Below, in pieces: positions 18,199 to 28,017 of a stretch of 53,239 nt of DNA. The translations under genes were made by a program, and so were the position numbers. The DNA is from a bacterium. Lineage in GTDB: Bacteria; Margulisbacteria; Marinamargulisbacteria; UBA817; JABISL01. The notes under the pieces were generated by a model that did no database searches, was not told where the DNA came from, and saw nothing but the letters and a program-made list of their open reading frames with translations. Position 1 is the stretch's first letter, and each line of letters opens with the position of its first letter. The stretch is from contig JABISL010000028.1 in the NCBI GenBank assembly GCA_018700055.1, positions 1 through 53,239 of the forward strand. Reading direction: 5' to 3'.

Positions 18199-19161
18199 CT
18201 ATTTCTGTGCCTTGATAAATTCGATTATAGCGTTGATGTCACGGTCACTTAGCTTACCTGCGTAAGTAGGCATTACTGGGGGATACCCTGCCACCACGTC
18301 AGATCCTGGGTCTACAATGGCCTGTCTGATGTAGTTGTCATTTGCTGTTACAGTTTTCCCAGACGTTAATTGACGATGAGAGTTATATACTCCCAACCAA
18401 GATGGCCCAACGCTTTTACTGCCATCCAAGGTATGACAAGCATTACAGCCCATTTGCTTATAGAGCTTAGCGCCTAGCTCAGCTAGAGGCATATCTTTAT
18501 TTGATCCTCCACCAGAAGCTAGCCAATCCTGATATTTGTCCATTGGCATAACGTGAAGATTGGCCAACATATTGGAGTGCCCATCGCCACAATACTCTGT
18601 ACAGAATATTTGGAAAGAGCCTGTTTTATTAGCTTCGAACCAAATCGTAGTATAACGATTTGGGATAAGGTCTCGTTTTACTCGAAGGTTAGGAATGAAA
18701 AAGCTGTGTAATACATCTTTAGCTGACATGATTAGTTGTACAGGTGTATCTACAGGAACGGCAAGTTCACCAACTGTATTTGTTCCATTTGCGTAATCAA
18801 AATTCCATAACCATTTCTCGCCAGTAACACGGATTTGTATGGCATCTCCTGGAGCAGTCTTGAGTCGCATATAGTCTGTAAACCCCCAATAAAAAATAAC
18901 CATACATAAGATAGTCGGAACAACGGTCCATACGACTTCTATTAAAGTATTGTGGGTGATGTGTTTTTCTTTTGGCTTATTATTACTCGCTCTGTACTTA
19001 ACGAGGAAATATAGTGAAACTCCCATAATCCCTATGAAAGTTAGAACGGAGATCCAAAATATAAAGTAAAATAGTGAGTCCACTGACCCAGCTATATCTG
19101 AAATAGCTTCTGGTAGCCATAACGTTCCGGTATTCATCAAGCTGTTATTTATTTCGTTCAT
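18199..19161 (-). CDS. coxB: Cytochrome c oxidase subunit II with fused cytochrome c (caa3 type)
   Basis: Electron-entry subunit, 320 aa. It has two N-terminal membrane helices (the first at about residues 32-52), then a cupredoxin domain with the CuA site [12 protein letters not shown] and upstream His in [15 protein letters not shown]. The C-terminal cytochrome c domain has a CxxCH heme motif ([11 protein letters not shown]) and a distal Met in [13 protein letters not shown]. The fused heme c defines a caa3 oxidase, which can take electrons directly from a membrane-bound donor such as alternative complex III, encoded just upstream. It overlaps the SCO gene by four bases (ATGA). Confidence 0.95.
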   Translation of the reverse strand: MNEINNSLMNTGTLWLPEAISDIAGSVDSLFYFIFWISVLTFIGIMGVSLYFLVKYRASNNKPKEKHITHNTLIEVVWTVVPTILCMVIFYWGFTDYMRLKTAPGDAIQIRVTGEKWLWNFDYANGTNTVGELAVPVDTPVQLIMSAKDVLHSFFIPNLRVKRDLIPNRYTTIWFEANKTGSFQIFCTEYCGDGHSNMLANLHVMPMDKYQDWLASGGGSNKDMPLAELGAKLYKQMGCNACHTLDGSKSVGPSWLGVYNSHRQLTSGKTVTANDNYIRQAIVDPGSDVVAGYPPVMPTYAGKLSDRDINAIIEFIKAQK

Positions 19162-19976
19162 TTGTATCCCGTCTTTTCTAATCGTAATAAGTAAAAAACA
19201 AATCCTGCTATCAATAAAATAGAGAGGATCCCCGCAGCTTTCATGAGATTCATTGAGTGAATTACATAACTACGCGCCTGTGGATCGTAATTATAACAAA
19301 ACAATAGACCCTGATCTATAGTCGAAATTGTTTTTCTGTTGCTGGCGTCCAAAACACCCAATCGAACTTGTAATGGATCAAACATTACGCCATATAAATA
19401 TCGAGAAATTGTACCGTCCGGACTAATGAATATCACGGTCGCACTATGAGCGAACTCTCCGGAATTCTCTAAGAAGTTATAATGAAAACCTACGGCACTG
19501 GTTAGTGTTTGAATCGATTCAGGAGATCCTACCAAAAACGACCAAGCATCAGGTTTTAACTCTTCTGAAAACGCAGCACTATACTTCGTTTGAAATGCAT
19601 GAGCTGTTTCGTATGAATCCGTCGGGTCGAAACTGATACTAGCTACTCGATATCCGTCCCCTGGAAGTTTCTTTTGCTTTTGAAGTGCCTCTTTGACGCC
19701 ATCCAGAAGAAGACTACAAAGCATAGGGCATCTGTAGTAAACAAAGGTAAGTATTAGAGGCTCATTCGTTTTGAGTAAATCTCCCAAGACGATATGTTCA
19801 CCATGACTGTTTGTCAGAGGCGTATCAAGAGGTAGTTTCTTTCCGACGGACGCGGTTATTCCAACCTCTATCAAGTCTTTGGGGAGCGATTCAGCAGATA
19901 AAACAGGAGTCGAGACGATTAAGAGTAGAGTAAGAAGAACTAGTCGCGAGGAGATGAAATAAGAGGGGGTAACCAT
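19158..19976 (-). CDS. SCO1/SenC-family copper chaperone
   Basis: Membrane-linked thioredoxin-fold protein (272 aa) that helps insert copper into the CuA site of subunit II. It has an N-terminal signal segment (LVLLTLLLIVSTPVLSAES) and the metal-binding CxxxC motif in YYRCPMLCSLLLDG. The conserved His is in NSGEFAHSATVIFI. A second hydrophobic helix near the C-terminus (about 248-265) resembles the longer SCO proteins found next to alternative complex III genes. It starts two bases after the upstream small membrane protein gene and overlaps coxB, so it is in the same operon. Confidence 0.88.
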   Translation of the reverse strand: MVTPSYFISSRLVLLTLLLIVSTPVLSAESLPKDLIEVGITASVGKKLPLDTPLTNSHGEHIVLGDLLKTNEPLILTFVYYRCPMLCSLLLDGVKEALQKQKKLPGDGYRVASISFDPTDSYETAHAFQTKYSAAFSEELKPDAWSFLVGSPESIQTLTSAVGFHYNFLENSGEFAHSATVIFISPDGTISRYLYGVMFDPLQVRLGVLDASNRKTISTIDQGLLFCYNYDPQARSYVIHSMNLMKAAGILSILLIAGFVFYLLRLEKTGYK

Positions 19977-19978
19977 TC

Positions 19979-20296
19979 TTATCGATAGTCTTGAATTACT
20001 AAGTCCATTGCTACTGAAATGGGTACTTGAACGGTACCTGTAGTTTTATCTATCCATTGTGTGTCGTTTAACGCCTCATCTTCAGTTGCTGCAAGTTGCT
20101 GGCGTTCTAATGACAAACCAGTCGAATTCTTTTGAATCAATTCGCTGCTAACAGCACCACGAAAGAGGAAGACACTGATGATGCCAATAATTATCATCCC
20201 TACTAAGAATACAGCCACAGAGAGCAAAATATTCGAAATGTGAGGTTCACTCGTATCATGATTTAGTTGAGTGTTTGTACCAGGAGTGCTCATCAA
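19979..20296 (-). CDS. Small single-span membrane protein of the complex III-oxidase cluster
   Basis: 105-aa protein with a polar N-terminus, one membrane helix (about residues 24-46, ILLSVAVFLVGMIIIGIISV) and a periplasmic tail. The tail ends with WIDKTTGTVQVPISVAMDLV. A closing motif of the type W-DK--G-V-IPI--AM is, from memory, common in small proteins encoded between actF and cox genes in other bacteria; it may help assemble or bridge the two complexes. I cannot name a function. It overlaps actF by four bases and is followed two bases later by the SCO gene. Confidence 0.75.
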   Translation of the reverse strand: MMSTPGTNTQLNHDTSEPHISNILLSVAVFLVGMIIIGIISVFLFRGAVSSELIQKNSTGLSLERQQLAATEDEALNDTQWIDKTTGTVQVPISVAMDLVIQDYR

Positions 20297-21483
20297 TATA
20301 CCTCCAAATCAAGAGACTCTTGCAAGTAGGGGTCATTAACGGGCATCAAGCTTTCTTGCTTAAGACGGACCAAGAACCGGTTAAGAACAATGCCGCCAAT
20401 CCCAATCAAAAAGGCCACATCAACTAATGTGAAATGAATATCTGTGAAGAAGTTAGGTTTGATTAGAAACTGAATGTCTAGGTATTGCATTACCAAAAGG
20501 AGAATAGCGATCCCTGAATGAACTTTAAGGTTTCTTTTCGCATGACGAGACATAAAAACAAATAGAGGAATGAGGAAATGTCCCCAAACAAGTACGGATG
20601 CCATCGTCCGCCAAGGGCCAACACTCCGTGGCAAGTACCACTGCACAAATTCTGGTATGTTCGCATACCAGGTCAAGAAAAATTGACTAAATGCGATGTA
20701 TGTCCAAAATATAACAAAGCCATAAATTAACTTGCCTAGATCATGGTAATGCTCTTTCGTCACGACGGTATCCAAATGTTTGTGGCGACCAAGGATCATA
20801 TAGGTCAAGCTTATGAAGCAAAGCGCGGTCATAACAGCGCCTGCGAAATAATAGACGCCAAAAACTGTGGAGAACCAGTGGGGCTTAAGTGACATCATCC
20901 AATCGAATGTAGCGAATGAAACGGTTAGTGCATATAGTAATATACTGATGGCTGAACGTTTTTGCATTCCAGCAGTGATTTGCTCAGCCTCATCGTCCGA
21001 TGCGACATAATCTTGCGCAAGTGACTTACGATTATAATAGCGCGCAATACCAATCCATACAGCAAAGTAGATTATGTTTCTAATAACAAAAAAAGGCACA
21101 TTCAAATAAGGCGCTTTCATCTGTAAAAGGTGATCATGCGCTACAGCACTTGCATGTGTCCATTCATATAGTGAATGCATTCCAAACAGGATAGGGATAA
21201 ATAACAATGCAAACGTTGGGATCGTTGCCATCATTTGCTCAGGAACACGTCGGACAACTACCCCCCAACCGCCTCGAGCTAGGTGTTGCACGATAACTAA
21301 GAACATACAGCCTAATACAATGGATATAAAAAACGTATAAGCCGTTAAGTATGACAAATACATAGATTGGTCGTTAGAGTGACCCAGCAAGAAACCAAGT
21401 GCAAGAGCAATGATCCCAATAATTAAACTCCATTTAGGAAGTTTGTCAGCTAAAAATCCAGTGAGACGATGTGTTTTATCCAT
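20293..21483 (-). CDS. actF: Alternative complex III subunit ActF (NrfD/PsrC-like quinol membrane subunit)
   Basis: Polytopic membrane protein (396 aa, about ten helices) of alternative complex III, the quinol:cytochrome c or oxidase oxidoreductase that replaces bc1. Conserved features are FATFDWMMSLKPHWFSTVFG, SQFFLTWYANIPEFVQWYLP and FVMSRHAKRNL. Together with ActC it holds the membrane-embedded quinol-interacting domain. It lies 10 bases after actE and overlaps the small membrane protein gene downstream. Confidence 0.92.
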   Translation of the reverse strand: MDKTHRLTGFLADKLPKWSLIIGIIALALGFLLGHSNDQSMYLSYLTAYTFFISIVLGCMFLVIVQHLARGGWGVVVRRVPEQMMATIPTFALLFIPILFGMHSLYEWTHASAVAHDHLLQMKAPYLNVPFFVIRNIIYFAVWIGIARYYNRKSLAQDYVASDDEAEQITAGMQKRSAISILLYALTVSFATFDWMMSLKPHWFSTVFGVYYFAGAVMTALCFISLTYMILGRHKHLDTVVTKEHYHDLGKLIYGFVIFWTYIAFSQFFLTWYANIPEFVQWYLPRSVGPWRTMASVLVWGHFLIPLFVFMSRHAKRNLKVHSGIAILLLVMQYLDIQFLIKPNFFTDIHFTLVDVAFLIGIGGIVLNRFLVRLKQESLMPVNDPYLQESLDLEVY

Positions 21484-21493
21484 AATATCTTTC

Positions 21494-22090
21494 CTATTTT
21501 AGCCTTTGCTTCATTAATGAAGGTAACTCGGAGTATTGTGCTGTTTTTGTTTTTTGGAGGGCACGAACATATGCGACGATGGCCCATCGGTCGTCAATAG
21601 ATATTTGTTTTCGATAAGCCGGCATATTACGAACGCCGTTTGTAATAACATCAAACAAGTATCCGTCAGCTGATTCAATAAGTCGTTGATCCGTAGCTAA
21701 ATGAGGGGGAGGAACAAACCCACGTTTAATAACAGGGGCATTCCCCGAGCCAGATTTATCATGACATGTTGCACAGTAAATATTGTATCGATCCTGTCCT
21801 CTTGTTAGTAGCTTTGAATCAACGGGAACAGGAACCCTTGTGACTAGCGCACCATCGCGTTGACGCCCAGTAGCATAAAGAGAGCTTTGCTTGAGAACAG
21901 AAGGCGAATGTAAAACAGTTCCTTCTGGCGCCGTTAAACTTAATGACTGTGCACGGTTTTTAGCTTGCCAATCCATATTTGGATTTGGGTGAAAAGGAGG
22001 TTTTTTACTTAACCAAGCACGGCCCTGACAGCCAGATAGCAATGTAACCAAACAAATAACACTTAGAAGGAGAAGATGTCGTAGTTTCAT
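21494..22090 (-). CDS. actE: Alternative complex III subunit ActE, monoheme cytochrome c lipoprotein
   Basis: 198-aa cytochrome c with an N-terminal lipoprotein signal (LLLSVICLVTLLSGC, lipobox Cys about residue 21). One heme-binding motif CATCHDKSG occurs in the second half, with an axial Met candidate in GVRNMPAYRKQI. It passes electrons from ActA/ActB towards the caa3 oxidase. It follows actD with no gap and is followed by actF 10 bases later. Confidence 0.9.
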   Translation of the reverse strand: MKLRHLLLLSVICLVTLLSGCQGRAWLSKKPPFHPNPNMDWQAKNRAQSLSLTAPEGTVLHSPSVLKQSSLYATGRQRDGALVTRVPVPVDSKLLTRGQDRYNIYCATCHDKSGSGNAPVIKRGFVPPPHLATDQRLIESADGYLFDVITNGVRNMPAYRKQISIDDRWAIVAYVRALQKTKTAQYSELPSLMKQRLK

Positions 22091-22621
22091 TTATTCTTCC
22101 ACCTCTTCTATATGGGATCCACCAATTGATTTTAGAAACGCACGGGTTTCCTTAGAATCATATTTAGCGTCAGCTGATTCGATACTGACAAAAAAACCAT
22201 GTGATGAAACAGATCCAAATCGAGACGCATTAAAAATGGAATGATACCAAGCCGGAAGCTTGTTAATTCCGAACATTCCAAACACAGTAAAGAATGCCGT
22301 AAATAAAATAGTTAACTCAAAAGTGACCGGTACAAAGGCGGGGGCACTAAATAAAGGTTTTCCACTGAAGATCAACGCGTAGCCATCTAGTGAAATCCAT
22401 GTTTGTAATGCAAGTCCAATAGTGAAGCCTAGAAGCCCACCAATCAGAGATAACCAAGGTAGATGGCTTGCTTTTTGACCCATTGCACGGTCCATTCCAT
22501 GAATTGGGAATGGCGTATAAGTATCAAAGGAGACATACCCTGCATCTCGTATTTTTTCTGCGGCATGAAACAATGATCCAGGACCATCAAATTCAGCAAT
22601 CATTCCGTATGAAGTACTCAT
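22091..22621 (-). CDS. actD: Alternative complex III subunit ActD (DUF3341 family)
   Basis: 176-aa subunit. The N-terminal soluble part (GMIAEFDGPGSLFHAAEKIR, then DAGYVSFDTYTPFPIHGMD) is typical of the DUF3341/ActD family. Two membrane helices follow (about 56-78 and 100-122), with PAWYHSIF and a C-terminal small domain (FFVSIESADAKYD). Its start codon overlaps the actC stop by one base (TAATG). It is thought to be a peripheral or anchoring subunit. Confidence 0.92.
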   Translation of the reverse strand: MSTSYGMIAEFDGPGSLFHAAEKIRDAGYVSFDTYTPFPIHGMDRAMGQKASHLPWLSLIGGLLGFTIGLALQTWISLDGYALIFSGKPLFSAPAFVPVTFELTILFTAFFTVFGMFGINKLPAWYHSIFNASRFGSVSSHGFFVSIESADAKYDSKETRAFLKSIGGSHIEEVEE

Positions 22622-23997
22622 TAGTGAGCCTCCTTATGATGGGGGTTCGCTTCAGGCATAACCCCCTTGACTTCGGATATAGCAACCATTGGTAAGAACT
22701 TAAGGAACAATAGGAAGAGTGTGAAAAACAAACCAAAACTTCCTATGAATGTACACACATCCACAAATGTTGGCGAATAATACCCCCAACTAGACGGAAG
22801 GAAGTCACGAGATAGAGATGTAACTGTAATTACAAAGCGCTCAAACCACATTCCAATATTTACAAAGATAGAGATAACCCACATTAGTTTAATGTTGTTT
22901 CGGAACCGTTTAAACCAAAAGAACTGAGGAGATAACACATTACAACTCACCATAATCCAGTAGGCCCAAGCATAATTGCCAAAGGCACGATTGGTAAACG
23001 CAAATTGCTCATACGGGTTTCCTGAGTACCAGGCCATAAAGAACTCCATAGCGTAGGCGTACCCAACCATCATTCCCGTAGCTAGAATAAACTTACACAT
23101 ATTTTCTAGGTGACGCATGGTCACCAACTCTTTCATGTTGAATATCTGTCGAGCTATTAAGAGTAGTGTAAGTACCATTGCAAACCCAGAGAACACCGCG
23201 CCCGCCACAAAATAAGGGGGAAATATAGTGGTGTGCCATCCAGGTAGCTGAGAGGTAGCAAAGTCAAAACTCACAATAGAGTGAACTGATAGAACCAAAG
23301 GTGTCGCGATAGCCGCTAGAATCATATAGGCCTTTTCATAATGGTGCCATTGACGACTGGACCCACGCCAGCCCAATGCAAACAAACCGTAAACGATTTT
23401 TTTTGTTTTTGTTTTGGCACGATCACGCAATGTCGCTAGGTCAGGTAATAGTCCGACATACCAAAATAGAAGAGAGACGGTAAAGTATGTTCCTACAGCG
23501 AAGACGTCCCATAGCAAGGCGCTTCGGAAATTAGGCCACATCGCCATTGAGTTTGGAATAGGAAACATAAAATAAGCCATCCAAATACGTCCAACGTGGA
23601 TACCTGGAAAGACCAATGCGCATATGACTGCAAATACCGTCATAGCCTCAGCAAATCGATTAATCGAAGTTCGCCACTTTTGACGAAAAAGGAACAGGAT
23701 TGCAGAAATCAATGTTCCCGCGTGACCAATTCCAACCCAGAATACGAAGTTAACGATAGCCCAACCCCATCCAACTGGATTGTTGAGTCCCCAAACACCA
23801 ATCCCTTCCCAAACTAAATAACCGATCATACTCATCAGAAGAGCAAGGAGTGTTATAGAACCAAGTAATGCGATATGCCACCATTTGGGCGGAGTCGCCT
23901 CTACGGGCTTACAAACGATATCACTTATGGATTCAAACGTTTGATTACCGGTTACTAATGGACGGCGTTTTACTTCCAAGTCAACTGTGGTGTTCAT
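22621..23997 (-). CDS. actC: Alternative complex III subunit ActC (NrfD-like quinol membrane subunit)
   Basis: NrfD/PsrC-type integral membrane subunit, about 458 aa and ten helices, paired with ActF. Signatures include [50 protein letters not shown] and [20 protein letters not shown]. It likely contains the quinol oxidation site. The ATG at 23997 is preferred to the upstream in-frame start at 24057 because it gives the usual short N-terminus ([14 protein letters not shown]). It overlaps actB by 17 bases, versus about 77 for the upstream start. Confidence 0.93.
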   Translation of the reverse strand: MNTTVDLEVKRRPLVTGNQTFESISDIVCKPVEATPPKWWHIALLGSITLLALLMSMIGYLVWEGIGVWGLNNPVGWGWAIVNFVFWVGIGHAGTLISAILFLFRQKWRTSINRFAEAMTVFAVICALVFPGIHVGRIWMAYFMFPIPNSMAMWPNFRSALLWDVFAVGTYFTVSLLFWYVGLLPDLATLRDRAKTKTKKIVYGLFALGWRGSSRQWHHYEKAYMILAAIATPLVLSVHSIVSFDFATSQLPGWHTTIFPPYFVAGAVFSGFAMVLTLLLIARQIFNMKELVTMRHLENMCKFILATGMMVGYAYAMEFFMAWYSGNPYEQFAFTNRAFGNYAWAYWIMVSCNVLSPQFFWFKRFRNNIKLMWVISIFVNIGMWFERFVITVTSLSRDFLPSSWGYYSPTFVDVCTFIGSFGLFFTLFLLFLKFLPMVAISEVKGVMPEANPHHKEAH

Positions 23998-26900
23998 GGG
24001 CGGATTTCTCTGTATTGTGATCAAGGGATAAAGTAGGGTTTGGATTGCGTACAGCACCCAAATATAAAGTGCGAGGTTTGATATTAAGCTCAGCTAACAT
24101 TGCATAGCTTCTAGAACTACTTCTCTTTTGAGATACTTCACTATCTTTATTAAGGATGTCGCCAAAAACAATAGCGTTACTAGGACAAACTTGCTGACAA
24201 GCTGTTTTAAGGTCGGAATCAGTGATTTGACGCCCCTCATTAGCTGTCTTAGACCGCGCTTCACTGATTCGTTGAGTACAATAAGTGCATTTTTCCATAA
24301 CGCCACGCATCCGGACAGTAACATCGGGATTGTGTTGCATTTGAATCGTTTTAGCAGGTTCACGTGGGTGGTCAAAGAAATGGAGTCTTTCTTTTTTTTC
24401 AGACTGAACACTTCGTTGATTCCAGTCAAAGAAGTTGAAGCGGCGAACTTTATAAGGACAGTTATTCGCACAGTATCGAGTTCCGATACAACGATTGTAC
24501 GTCATGCCATTTAATCCTTCATCATCATGTGTCGTCGCGGCAACAGGACATACTTGCTCACAAGGGGCATTCTCACAATGAACACAAGCCACTGGTTGGG
24601 TGACCAACTCAGGGCTATGAGTATCAGCCCCTACGAAATATCGGTCTAGACGGATCCAGTGCATCTCTCGACCGTTCATTACTTCTTTTTTACCAACAAC
24701 AGGAATGTTGTTTTCAGACTGACATGAAACAACACATGCATTACAGCCAGTACATTTACTTAAATCGACCGTCATTCCCCACTGATACCCTTTGTCATAT
24801 ACCTTTTCTTTCCAAAGCGATTTCAATGGGACGTGAGACGCATCCTCAAATACCTTGTCATTCTTGAGATACTCAGTAACAGTCGATTGTCTATAAAGGG
24901 GGCGCCCTTCCATATCACCATGTTCCTGAGTTGTTGCTAATGAATACGTTTTATCGGTCTTAGTGATCGAAACCTTTTCAACACGGTATGGAGTATCTGA
25001 GTTTTGAATTGGAAATACATTAAAACCGGACCCTTTCCCTATTCTACCGACAACCTTTTGCCCATAACCCATTGGAAGCGTAATAGACTGCTTCGCTTGC
25101 CCAGGCATTAAGTAGACGGGTAGCTGTAGTTTTTTGCCGTTAATATCGATTTCGATAATATCACCCATTTTCAAATGATATTGCTTGGCCAAAGCTGGAC
25201 TTACACGAGCCGCGTTGTCCCATGTTAATTTAGTGATTGGATCAGGACACTCTTGCATCCAGGCATTATTAATCCACCGCCCATCATACACAGAGTCATC
25301 TGGCACAAAAGTAGCTTCAATAAAGTTACTATAATATTTAGCACGTTTAACAGATCTGTGAACCGCACCCCTGATAGCAGCTACTTGAGAAACGTCAGAT
25401 GTATTAGCCGGCGTTGCACCGTGGATTACACCAGTATTGAGCCACCGTTTCCAAGACGATGTAAATGCCGTCCCTGGTGATAGAAAACGCCATGTTTGAC
25501 GAACCAATGCATAATCACTCCGCTTGCGATTAAGCAGAATGGAAAGAGCACTAATATCTGAAAGCCCTTCATACAGCGGTTCAATTAGCGGCTGAACAAT
25601 ACTAACGGAGCCATCGAGCCCTTTGGTATCACTCCAAGACTCAAGATAGTGATGGCGTGGAACCCCCCACTGACATAATGCCGTCGTATCATTGGCATGA
25701 CTTGTTACATGAACAGTATTTTCAATAGTGGATAACTGAGCCGCAAACTGAAGATTTCCAGGCGTATTAAATGCCGGATTCCCACCTAATATAACAAGTG
25801 TCTTAACTTGTTTCTTATGAATACGTTTCAATAAGTTTGTAATAGAGTCCATATGTGAATCAGTAACGATAGAGTGGTCTCTTAATGGACGTGGACGATA
25901 CATTACAGTAGACCCTGCATTCTTCAAAACGTCATTTAGCCAGTAAATTAGAGAATGAACCGAAGCCGGTTGACGATCACCCGCGATTAATATTGACCGC
26001 CCTTTATTGGCGATTAAATCTGAGGCTATTGCTGAAACAATATCATCAGAAATTAGAGATTGATATTTATGAGCCCCTTCTTTTACTAGCGATTTAATCG
26101 AACTAGAAACTTGAGACGAAGGTAGTTTTTTAATTATTGCATTAGCTATGATCCAAAGCGCCCCTTCTACATGACCGGAAGATACCGCAATGCGATGATC
26201 CGCTGTAGAACCAGTAACCGTAAACGTACTTTCAATTGAATAAAGCCTGTTTAGTGAAGTGGACGAATCAGGGTCTCGTCGTGTTGAAAACTCTTTGGAG
26301 GAAACAACATTTCCAGGCTCACCATTTAGAAAGTCAGAGTCAAATGAAACAATAATATCAGCTTTATCAAAGGCATGCCCAGATACGATAGACTGACCAG
26401 AAGCCGCGGAGAGCCCTTCATAGAGCGAATCTCTATTAACAGGAGTGTATTTATGAATTGTAGATGCGGGGTATCTTTTTTTGATTTGACTTATTTGACG
26501 GTAAAAAGTAGGGGAAGTACTAGACTCAATTAATATAGAAAGACCCTTTCCAGACCGATTTGAAGCCAATACATCATGTATCCATGATTTAAAGTTACCT
26601 ATTGTACTAATGCTGTTTTTTTGAGTTACGTGCTGAAGTCTATCGGGATCATACAAATCCAATACTGATGCTTGGTGAAATTTATTGGTGGCACCCAAAC
26701 TCAAACTGTGAGATGGATTACCTTCAATCTTTGTTGGTCGTCCTTCATGGCTTTCAACCAACAATCCAACCACATCGTCACCGACATTCATGGATGTTGC
26801 ATAGTAGTTGGAGCGCCCTGGTGTTAAGGACTCTGGCTGTTGTGCATATGGACGAATAGTACGTGTTGGCTTTCTTAACCCCTTACACCCCGTTAAACCT

Positions 26901-27088
26901 GCAAATGCAAAAGACGCACCCATGAGCTTAATAAAAGAACGGCGAGATTTAGGACTCGATAATAGAGATGCATCCTTCGAAAACTCTCCGGCAGCTGGAG
27001 CTACAGGTGAATTTAAATCAGAACTACCTGCTTCTGACGCGCCTTCGGTATCCAACAAACTTCTCCAAAATTCCTTTAACGGTGACAT
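23981..27088 (-). CDS. actB: Alternative complex III subunit ActB (molybdopterin-oxidoreductase-like plus 4Fe-4S domains)
   Basis: Large periplasmic subunit, about 1035 aa. A twin-arginine-type signal, [10 protein letters not shown], is at about residues 49-58. An N-terminal molybdopterin-oxidoreductase-like region follows (in known ActB it carries no Mo cofactor). The C-terminal ferredoxin part begins around residue 780 and has four cysteine clusters: [37 protein letters not shown] and CTYCTQRI with a later CQQVCP. These hold iron-sulfur clusters passing electrons from quinol to the heme subunits. The ATG at 27088 has GAGAGG ten bases upstream; a TTG three codons earlier is too close to that site. 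It overlaps actA by 13 bases. Export probably uses Tat, whose TatA is encoded in the same block. Confidence 0.94.
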   Translation of the reverse strand: MSPLKEFWRSLLDTEGASEAGSSDLNSPVAPAAGEFSKDASLLSSPKSRRSFIKLMGASFAFAGLTGCKGLRKPTRTIRPYAQQPESLTPGRSNYYATSMNVGDDVVGLLVESHEGRPTKIEGNPSHSLSLGATNKFHQASVLDLYDPDRLQHVTQKNSISTIGNFKSWIHDVLASNRSGKGLSILIESSTSPTFYRQISQIKKRYPASTIHKYTPVNRDSLYEGLSAASGQSIVSGHAFDKADIIVSFDSDFLNGEPGNVVSSKEFSTRRDPDSSTSLNRLYSIESTFTVTGSTADHRIAVSSGHVEGALWIIANAIIKKLPSSQVSSSIKSLVKEGAHKYQSLISDDIVSAIASDLIANKGRSILIAGDRQPASVHSLIYWLNDVLKNAGSTVMYRPRPLRDHSIVTDSHMDSITNLLKRIHKKQVKTLVILGGNPAFNTPGNLQFAAQLSTIENTVHVTSHANDTTALCQWGVPRHHYLESWSDTKGLDGSVSIVQPLIEPLYEGLSDISALSILLNRKRSDYALVRQTWRFLSPGTAFTSSWKRWLNTGVIHGATPANTSDVSQVAAIRGAVHRSVKRAKYYSNFIEATFVPDDSVYDGRWINNAWMQECPDPITKLTWDNAARVSPALAKQYHLKMGDIIEIDINGKKLQLPVYLMPGQAKQSITLPMGYGQKVVGRIGKGSGFNVFPIQNSDTPYRVEKVSITKTDKTYSLATTQEHGDMEGRPLYRQSTVTEYLKNDKVFEDASHVPLKSLWKEKVYDKGYQWGMTVDLSKCTGCNACVVSCQSENNIPVVGKKEVMNGREMHWIRLDRYFVGADTHSPELVTQPVACVHCENAPCEQVCPVAATTHDDEGLNGMTYNRCIGTRYCANNCPYKVRRFNFFDWNQRSVQSEKKERLHFFDHPREPAKTIQMQHNPDVTVRMRGVMEKCTYCTQRISEARSKTANEGRQITDSDLKTACQQVCPSNAIVFGDILNKDSEVSQKRSSSRSYAMLAELNIKPRTLYLGAVRNPNPTLSLDHNTEKSAHEHHS

Positions 27089-27729
27089 GTTGTGCAATCC
27101 TCTCGTGGGTTAACATGATAAAGCGCTTTGAGCTTGAGCCCTTCTTCTTCTTGATTGGAAGGCGTTACCCAGTCCATGTTAGTAACTTCCGACTTGGGGC
27201 GAAGATGCGGAACGGGATCTCTATGACAATCTAGGCACCAACCCATACTAAGCGGCTTAACTTGACGTACGGTTTCCATTTGATCAATTCGACCATGGCA
27301 AGAAACACAAGAAACACCTGAGTTAATATGGCGACTATGATCAAAGTAAGCATAATCAGGTAGCTGGTGAACACGAACCCATTCAATAGGGACATTCTTT
27401 GAGAAGCTTTCACGAAGCTTAATGATATGAGGACTATTCTTTTTGATTAGTTTATGACAGTTCATACATGTTTCTGTGGGGGGGATTCCCGCAGTAGGCG
27501 ATTTTTCAACACCTGTGTGGCAGTATCGACAATCAATGCCAAGTTCACCTGCATGGAGTCTATGAGAATACGGGATAGGCTGTTTTGGTTGGTATCCTAC
27601 ATTTAAGTTTGCTGGACTAAACCAGTACCAAAAGATAACAACAACAACTGAACCTGCACCAAGTAACCCTGCCAAAATAAAGGCTGGAAGTTTATTGGAC
27701 CATTTTGGAAAAATATTGTGTCCTGACAT
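27076..27729 (-). CDS. actA: Alternative complex III subunit ActA, pentaheme cytochrome c
   Basis: 217-aa periplasmic multiheme cytochrome anchored by one N-terminal helix (about residues 15-34, AFILAGLLGAGSVVVVIFWY). Five CxxCH motifs are present: CRYCH, CMNCH, CVSCH, CLDCH and the C-terminal CTTCH. This matches the pentaheme ActA of alternative complex III. It is the first gene of the respiratory block and is divergent from ctaB, so the operon promoter should lie in the intervening gap. I could not pick out a convincing -35/-10 pair there. Confidence 0.93.
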   Translation of the reverse strand: MSGHNIFPKWSNKLPAFILAGLLGAGSVVVVIFWYWFSPANLNVGYQPKQPIPYSHRLHAGELGIDCRYCHTGVEKSPTAGIPPTETCMNCHKLIKKNSPHIIKLRESFSKNVPIEWVRVHQLPDYAYFDHSRHINSGVSCVSCHGRIDQMETVRQVKPLSMGWCLDCHRDPVPHLRPKSEVTNMDWVTPSNQEEEGLKLKALYHVNPREDCTTCHR

Positions 27730-27739
27730 GCTTGGAATT

Positions 27740-27988
27740 CTACAGTAATGCGATTAATATTGCTACGGTTAATTTCGTGCTAAAAAAAATAGTAATACCG
27801 TACTTGAGTACGACATCAGCAAATACTATGGAAACAATTGTCATCAATTTCAATAAAACCTTAAGTGATGGAGCGACTGTATCTTTGAATGGATCACCTA
27901 CTGTATCGCTAACAAAAGCGAGAGCTTCCAAAATTATAAAGAGAATGGCAAACACGCAACCATTTGATACTGACGTTTGTACTAGGCC
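27740..27988 (-). pseudogene. Relic of a membrane pyrophosphatase gene (C-terminal end of HppA)
   Basis: The minus strand keeps an open stretch of about 80 codons ending in TAG. It contains [20 protein letters not shown] followed by [12 protein letters not shown]. In H+/Na+-translocating pyrophosphatases the near-C-terminal block reads [21 protein letters not shown], so the match is specific. The full family protein is around 700 aa; here an in-frame stop (27989-27991) and ctaB cut it off, so only the last tenth survives, without a normal start. It fills most of the actA-ctaB gap. A short expressed peptide cannot be excluded, but decay of a former hppA gene is the simplest reading. Confidence 0.75.
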
Positions 27989-28017
27989 TCAACCCTATGA
28001 TCCACTATAATGCGACT

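Noticed and set aside
24094-24514. Open frames on both strands inside the ferredoxin part of actB.
   Set aside because: The actB frame holds all the cysteine clusters of the iron-sulfur domains; the other frames show low-complexity or random composition.
27705-28010. A plus-strand open frame of about 100 codons between actA and ctaB.
   Set aside because: The opposite strand carries the recognisable pyrophosphatase block, so the plus-strand frame is a mirror of it with no family resemblance.
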